Part shown: piece by piece, positions 61,480-64,000 of the stretch
Numbering within the stretch: the stretch's first letter is position 1
How the letters are laid out: every line of letters begins with the position of its first letter
DNA from: Pseudomonas sp. MYb118
GTDB taxonomy: Bacteria > Pseudomonadota > Gammaproteobacteria > Pseudomonadales > Pseudomonadaceae
NCBI RefSeq assembly: GCF_040947875.1
Contig: NZ_JBFRXN010000003.1
Span: 620,001-684,000 of the forward strand
DNA: 64,000 bases
Direction of reading: 5' to 3'
The notes under the pieces: generated by a model
Seen by the model: the letters and a program-made list of their open reading frames with translations, nothing else
The model's database searches: none
What the model was told of the DNA's origin: nothing
Program-made: the position numbers and the translations under genes

Positions 61480-61799
61480 TCAGGCGCATTCCCGTACCGA
61501 CCGGCAAGCAGCCGCCGCTCGGTGGCCGCGCGCTGTTCGAATTCGAAGACAAGAGCCTGGCGTTGTTCAACGTCGACGGGCAGTTGTATGCCATCGACGA
61601 CAGCTGCCCGCACCAGGGCGCCTCGCTGTGTGGCGGGCTTCTTTCGGGCAGGGTGATCCAGTGCTGCGCCCATGGCCTGCGTTTCGACCTGAGCAGCGGT
61701 TATCTGCTCAATTCCAACCTGGTCAAAGTCCGCAACTACCCGGTCGAGATCATCGACGACCAGGCGTTCATCGTTCTTTATGAGGAGGCCGCGCCATGA
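61476..61799 (+). CDS. Rieske-type [2Fe-2S] ferredoxin
   Basis: A 107-aa soluble Rieske ferredoxin. The cluster ligands are visible as SCPHQGASL (Cys, His) and CCAHGLRFDL (Cys, His). It carries electrons to an oxygenase or reductase. No ring-hydroxylating oxygenase is encoded nearby, so its partner is unclear. Both ends overlap neighbouring genes by four bases (ATGA), placing it firmly within the coupled block MFS-DsbA-Rieske-YeiH. Confidence 0.92.
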   Translation: MIRRIPVPTGKQPPLGGRALFEFEDKSLALFNVDGQLYAIDDSCPHQGASLCGGLLSGRVIQCCAHGLRFDLSSGYLLNSNLVKVRNYPVEIIDDQAFIVLYEEAAP

Positions 61800-62806
61800 G
61801 CGCCATCGCCCTGACCCGGATCCACAGTCGCACGCGCGAACTGGCCCCGGGGTTCATCGTCAGCCTGATTGTCGCGGCGGCGGCTTCGTTTTTGTCCGAG
61901 CACTATGGCGCGCCGGTCATGCTGTTTGCGTTGCTGCTGGGCATGGCCCTGAATTTTCTCGCCGGGGAGGGCTCGTGCAAGGCCGGCATCGAATTCACCG
62001 CGCGCAGTGTGTTGCGCATTGGCGTGGCCTTGCTCGGCATGCGCATTACCCTGGAACAGATGGCGGCGCTGGGGTGGAAGCCGGTGGCGCTGGTGGTGAT
62101 CCTGGTGGTGGTGACCATCGGCGTGTCGGTGCTGGCGGCCAAGGCGATGGGCTTCCAGCGTCTATTCGGCATGCTCACCGGCGGCGCCACGGCGATCTGC
62201 GGGGCCTCGGCGGCGTTGGCGCTGGCGGCGGCGCTGCCCAACCACCCGCAGAAAGAAAAGGCGACGCTCTTTACCGTGATCGGCGTTTCGGCGTTGTCGA
62301 CCCTGGCGATGATCGTCTACCCGATGATCGCCAACTGGCTGGCGCTCTCACCGCAAGTGGCCGGGGTGTTCCTCGGCGCGACCATTCATGACGTGGCGCA
62401 GGTGGTGGGCGCGGGCTACAGCATGTCGACCGAGACGGGGGATACGGCCACTGTGGTCAAACTGATGCGTGTGGCCATGCTGCTGCCGGTGATCGTCACC
62501 GCAGCGATGATCACCCGCATGCAGGGCGCCGACCCCACCGGCAAGCGGCCACCGCTGTTGCCGTGGTTCGCCGTGGGTTTTCTGGTTTTGGCCTGCATCA
62601 ACAGCACCGGCTGGGTGGCTCCGGTGGTGCAGGGTTCGGTCAATGAGCTGTCGCGCTGGTGCCTGGTGGTGTCGATCAGCGCCCTGGGCATGAAAACCCA
62701 GCTCAAGGAACTGGCCTCGGTGGGTATCAAGCCGATCCTGTTGATGGTCGGGGAAACGGTATTCCTGGTCGCGCTGGTGCTGTTGTTGCTGCACTGGGGC
62801 GCATGA
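61796..62806 (+). CDS. YeiH/UPF0324-family putative sulfate/sulfite exporter
   Basis: A 336-aa membrane protein with about ten helices of the UPF0324 family. The family motifs GAPVMLFALLLGMALNFLAGEG, GGATAICGASAALALAAALP and GATIHDVAQVVGAGYSM are complete. Related proteins next to sulfonate degradation genes are proposed to export the sulfite or sulfate set free. The ATG overlaps the Rieske stop. It closes the operon, followed by a strong terminator. The link to sulfonate use is inferred from the family and from the TauD-type gene. Confidence 0.9.
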   Translation: MSAIALTRIHSRTRELAPGFIVSLIVAAAASFLSEHYGAPVMLFALLLGMALNFLAGEGSCKAGIEFTARSVLRIGVALLGMRITLEQMAALGWKPVALVVILVVVTIGVSVLAAKAMGFQRLFGMLTGGATAICGASAALALAAALPNHPQKEKATLFTVIGVSALSTLAMIVYPMIANWLALSPQVAGVFLGATIHDVAQVVGAGYSMSTETGDTATVVKLMRVAMLLPVIVTAAMITRMQGADPTGKRPPLLPWFAVGFLVLACINSTGWVAPVVQGSVNELSRWCLVVSISALGMKTQLKELASVGIKPILLMVGETVFLVALVLLLLHWGA

Positions 62807-62883
62807 ATGGCAGGGGCTCCATTGCGTTTCACTTCTCGGCGCAATGGGGCCGTCATCTGGTGTTGCACACACCGGTAACTTTG

Positions 62884-62915
62884 CGGCGACTGTACCAGCA
62901 GTCGCCGTTTTTTTT
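62884..62915 (+). terminator. Intrinsic terminator after the YeiH-type gene
   Basis: Stem CGGCGACTG (62884-62892) pairs with CAGTCGCCG (62899-62907) and is followed by eight Ts. It ends the seven-gene operon. Confidence 0.92.
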
Positions 62916-62950
62916 GTTTTGTGGTTGGCCACAGCGATGGGCCCAAAACC

Positions 62951-63052
62951 CGTGGGAGCGAGCCTGCTCGCGATAAATCCAGAGGCCGCTGCGGTGAGTC
63001 AGGCTTCCCGCGTCATCGTTGACCACCATCGCGAGCAAGCTCGCTCCTACAG
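62951..63052. repeat. REP doublet (REPIN)
   Basis: Inverted REPs with interior ATAAATCCAGAGGCCGC...CGCGTCATCGTT. Nearly identical to the copy at 63080, so the two form a short tandem pair. Confidence 0.9.
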
Positions 63053-63079
63053 TGGTCCGGGCACGCCGCAATCAAAACC

Positions 63080-63181
63080 TGTGGGAGCGAGCCTGCTCGC
63101 GATAAATCCAGAGGCCGCCGCGGTGAATCAGGTTTCCCGCGTCATCGTTCACCACCATCGCGAGCAGGCTCGCTCCCACAG
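63080..63181. repeat. REP doublet (REPIN)
   Basis: Offset about 129 bases from the previous copy, with the same interior and a similar flanking GCACGCCGCAA spacer. Confidence 0.9.
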
Positions 63182-63204
63182 TGGATCGAGCACGCCGCAA
63201 GCCC

Positions 63205-63230
63205 TGTGGGAGCGGGCTTGCCCGCGATGG
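63205..63230. repeat. Single REP
   Basis: One GGAGCGGGCTTGCCCGCGAT element without a partner, possibly the left half of a third copy whose right half is lost. It lies 32 bases from the AraC gene stop. Confidence 0.85.
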
Positions 63231-63261
63231 GGCCGGGACATCAGACATCAATGTGGCAGAC

Positions 63262-64000
63262 TCACGAATCCGCCGGCGCCTTCGGTTGTTTCTGCGCCGC
63301 GCGCCACGCCGCTGGGGGCATGCCGAATTGGGTGATGAACCAGCGGGTGAAGGAGCTGGCCATGGAGTAGCCGAGCATGTCGGCGATGCGCCCCAACGAG
63401 TAGCCAGGGTTGTCGAGGTAGCGCAGCACCAGGTCGCGGCGCACTTCGTTGATCAGGTCGTTGAAGGCGCAGCCATCGTCCTTCAGGCGCCGTTGCAGGG
63501 TGCGTACGTTCATGCCCTGGCTCTGGGCCACCTGTTCGATGGTGGCGCGGCCCATGGGCAGCAGCAGGTAGATGGCCTTGCGCACTTCGAACAGCAGCGA
63601 GGCCCCTTCGTTGTTCTGCAGCGAATCCAGGTACCGCTGGGCATAACGGGCCATGGCCGGGTCGGCGCTGGGGTTGGGCATGTCGAGGCTGGCGTTGGGG
63701 CAGACGATGCCGTTGAACTCGCTGCCGAACTCCAGGGTGCAGCCGAACAGGCGCCGGTGCAGTTGCAGGTTGTCCGGCGCCTGGTGCATGAAGTTCACGC
63801 TGTAGGGGTGCCAGTGCGACCCCAGCACCGCCGCGCACAGGCGAAACATCACGCCAATCGCCAGCTCCGTGGCCTGGCGGCTGGGCATCGGCGACTCGGT
63901 GACCACCTCTTCGCGGATGATCACCATCTTGCCGGCTTCCTCGATGAAGATCGCCAGCGAATTGTTCATCAGGTGCCGGTATTGCACCACCACGCCCAGG
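63262..64000 (-). CDS. AraC-family transcriptional regulator (5' end outside the window)
   Basis: At least 246 codons of an AraC protein of the OruR/ArgR-like type with an N-terminal arabinose-independent sensor region (ELAIGVMFRLCAAVLGSHWHPYSVNFMHQAP) and a C-terminal DNA-binding domain (ATIEQVAQSQGMNVRTLQRRLKDDG and YSLGRIADMLGYSMASSFTRWFITQFGMPP). The start codon lies right of the window edge; the frame is open to base 64000. It is convergent with the TauD/BKACE operon and a plausible regulator of it, though the genes to its right are not visible. Confidence 0.9.
   Translation of the reverse strand, partial: LGVVVQYRHLMNNSLAIFIEEAGKMVIIREEVVTESPMPSRQATELAIGVMFRLCAAVLGSHWHPYSVNFMHQAPDNLQLHRRLFGCTLEFGSEFNGIVCPNASLDMPNPSADPAMARYAQRYLDSLQNNEGASLLFEVRKAIYLLLPMGRATIEQVAQSQGMNVRTLQRRLKDDGCAFNDLINEVRRDLVLRYLDNPGYSLGRIADMLGYSMASSFTRWFITQFGMPPAAWRAAQKQPKAPADS

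Noticed and set aside
62951..63230. Mobile element at the right end
   Set aside because: The repeats are REPINs. No transposase or RAYT gene and no target-site duplication were seen.

Overview
The window is a GC-rich chromosomal segment of a Pseudomonas, most likely of the P. fluorescens complex. The main reason is the large number of REP palindromes and paired REP doublets (REPINs) with cores such as GGAGCGAGCTTGCTCGCGAT. The gene content fits: DUF1652 and YgdI-type small proteins, PatB, a PCu(A)C/SCO pair, MocR/LysR/AraC regulators, a FAN1-like nuclease and an HAE-1 RND pump. No tRNA, rRNA, phage, insertion sequence or CRISPR array was seen. I ran no database search, so all names come from reading the translations.

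Layout. 1-3.0 kb: end of an amino-acid/opine oxidation operon (2Fe-2S subunit, FAD subunit with BFD-like domain, RidA, periplasmic binding protein). 3.0-7.5 kb: GlcG-like protein, MFS transporter and LysR regulator, divergent quinone oxidoreductase. 7.5-12.7 kb: an atypical low-GC gap, an unrecognised 492-aa gene overlapping a MocR regulator, then phosphoglucomutase. 12.8-16.2 kb: pirin and a UvrD-like helicase. 16.3-20.3 kb: DUF1652 protein, a regulator fusing an NTF2-like domain to an AraC domain, an FAD amine oxidase with cupin, a four-copy REPIN cluster and a small lipoprotein. 20.4-26.7 kb: FAN1-like VRR-NUC nuclease translationally coupled to an XPD/DinG-type Fe-S helicase, then a soluble hybrid histidine kinase. 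26.8-33.1 kb: CPA1 antiporter, Yip1-family protein, SDR, PatB, AI-2E-family transporter and a truncated dehydrogenase.

33.2-34.8 kb holds two neighbouring exported proteins built almost wholly from a shared 13-residue repeat; I could not assign them a function. 35.1-37.6 kb: copper delivery pair (SCO, PCu(A)C) and a soluble chemoreceptor-like protein with inverted domain order, followed by a six-copy tandem REPIN array to 38.4 kb. 38.4-46.0 kb: SDR with a paired operator upstream, TrmK, a PNPOx-FNR-ferredoxin fusion and a glutathione transferase that share a promoter element, two overlapping paralogous LysR genes and a cupin. 46.0-56.0 kb: alpha/beta hydrolase, PPK2, SulP transporter and a complete MFP-RND-OMF efflux operon.

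56.4-62.8 kb is a seven-gene run (quinone reductase, TauD-type dioxygenase, BKACE, MFS, DsbA-like, Rieske, YeiH-type exporter) ending in a strong terminator, with a convergent AraC regulator that runs off the window. The combination of TauD, a YeiH-type exporter and BKACE suggests an undescribed catabolic route for an organosulfonate or a beta-keto acid.

The strongest candidates for novelty are the 13-residue-repeat protein pair, the TauD/BKACE/YeiH operon, the shared promoter of the LysR-linked redox genes, and REPs that supply stop codons or C-termini to three genes.
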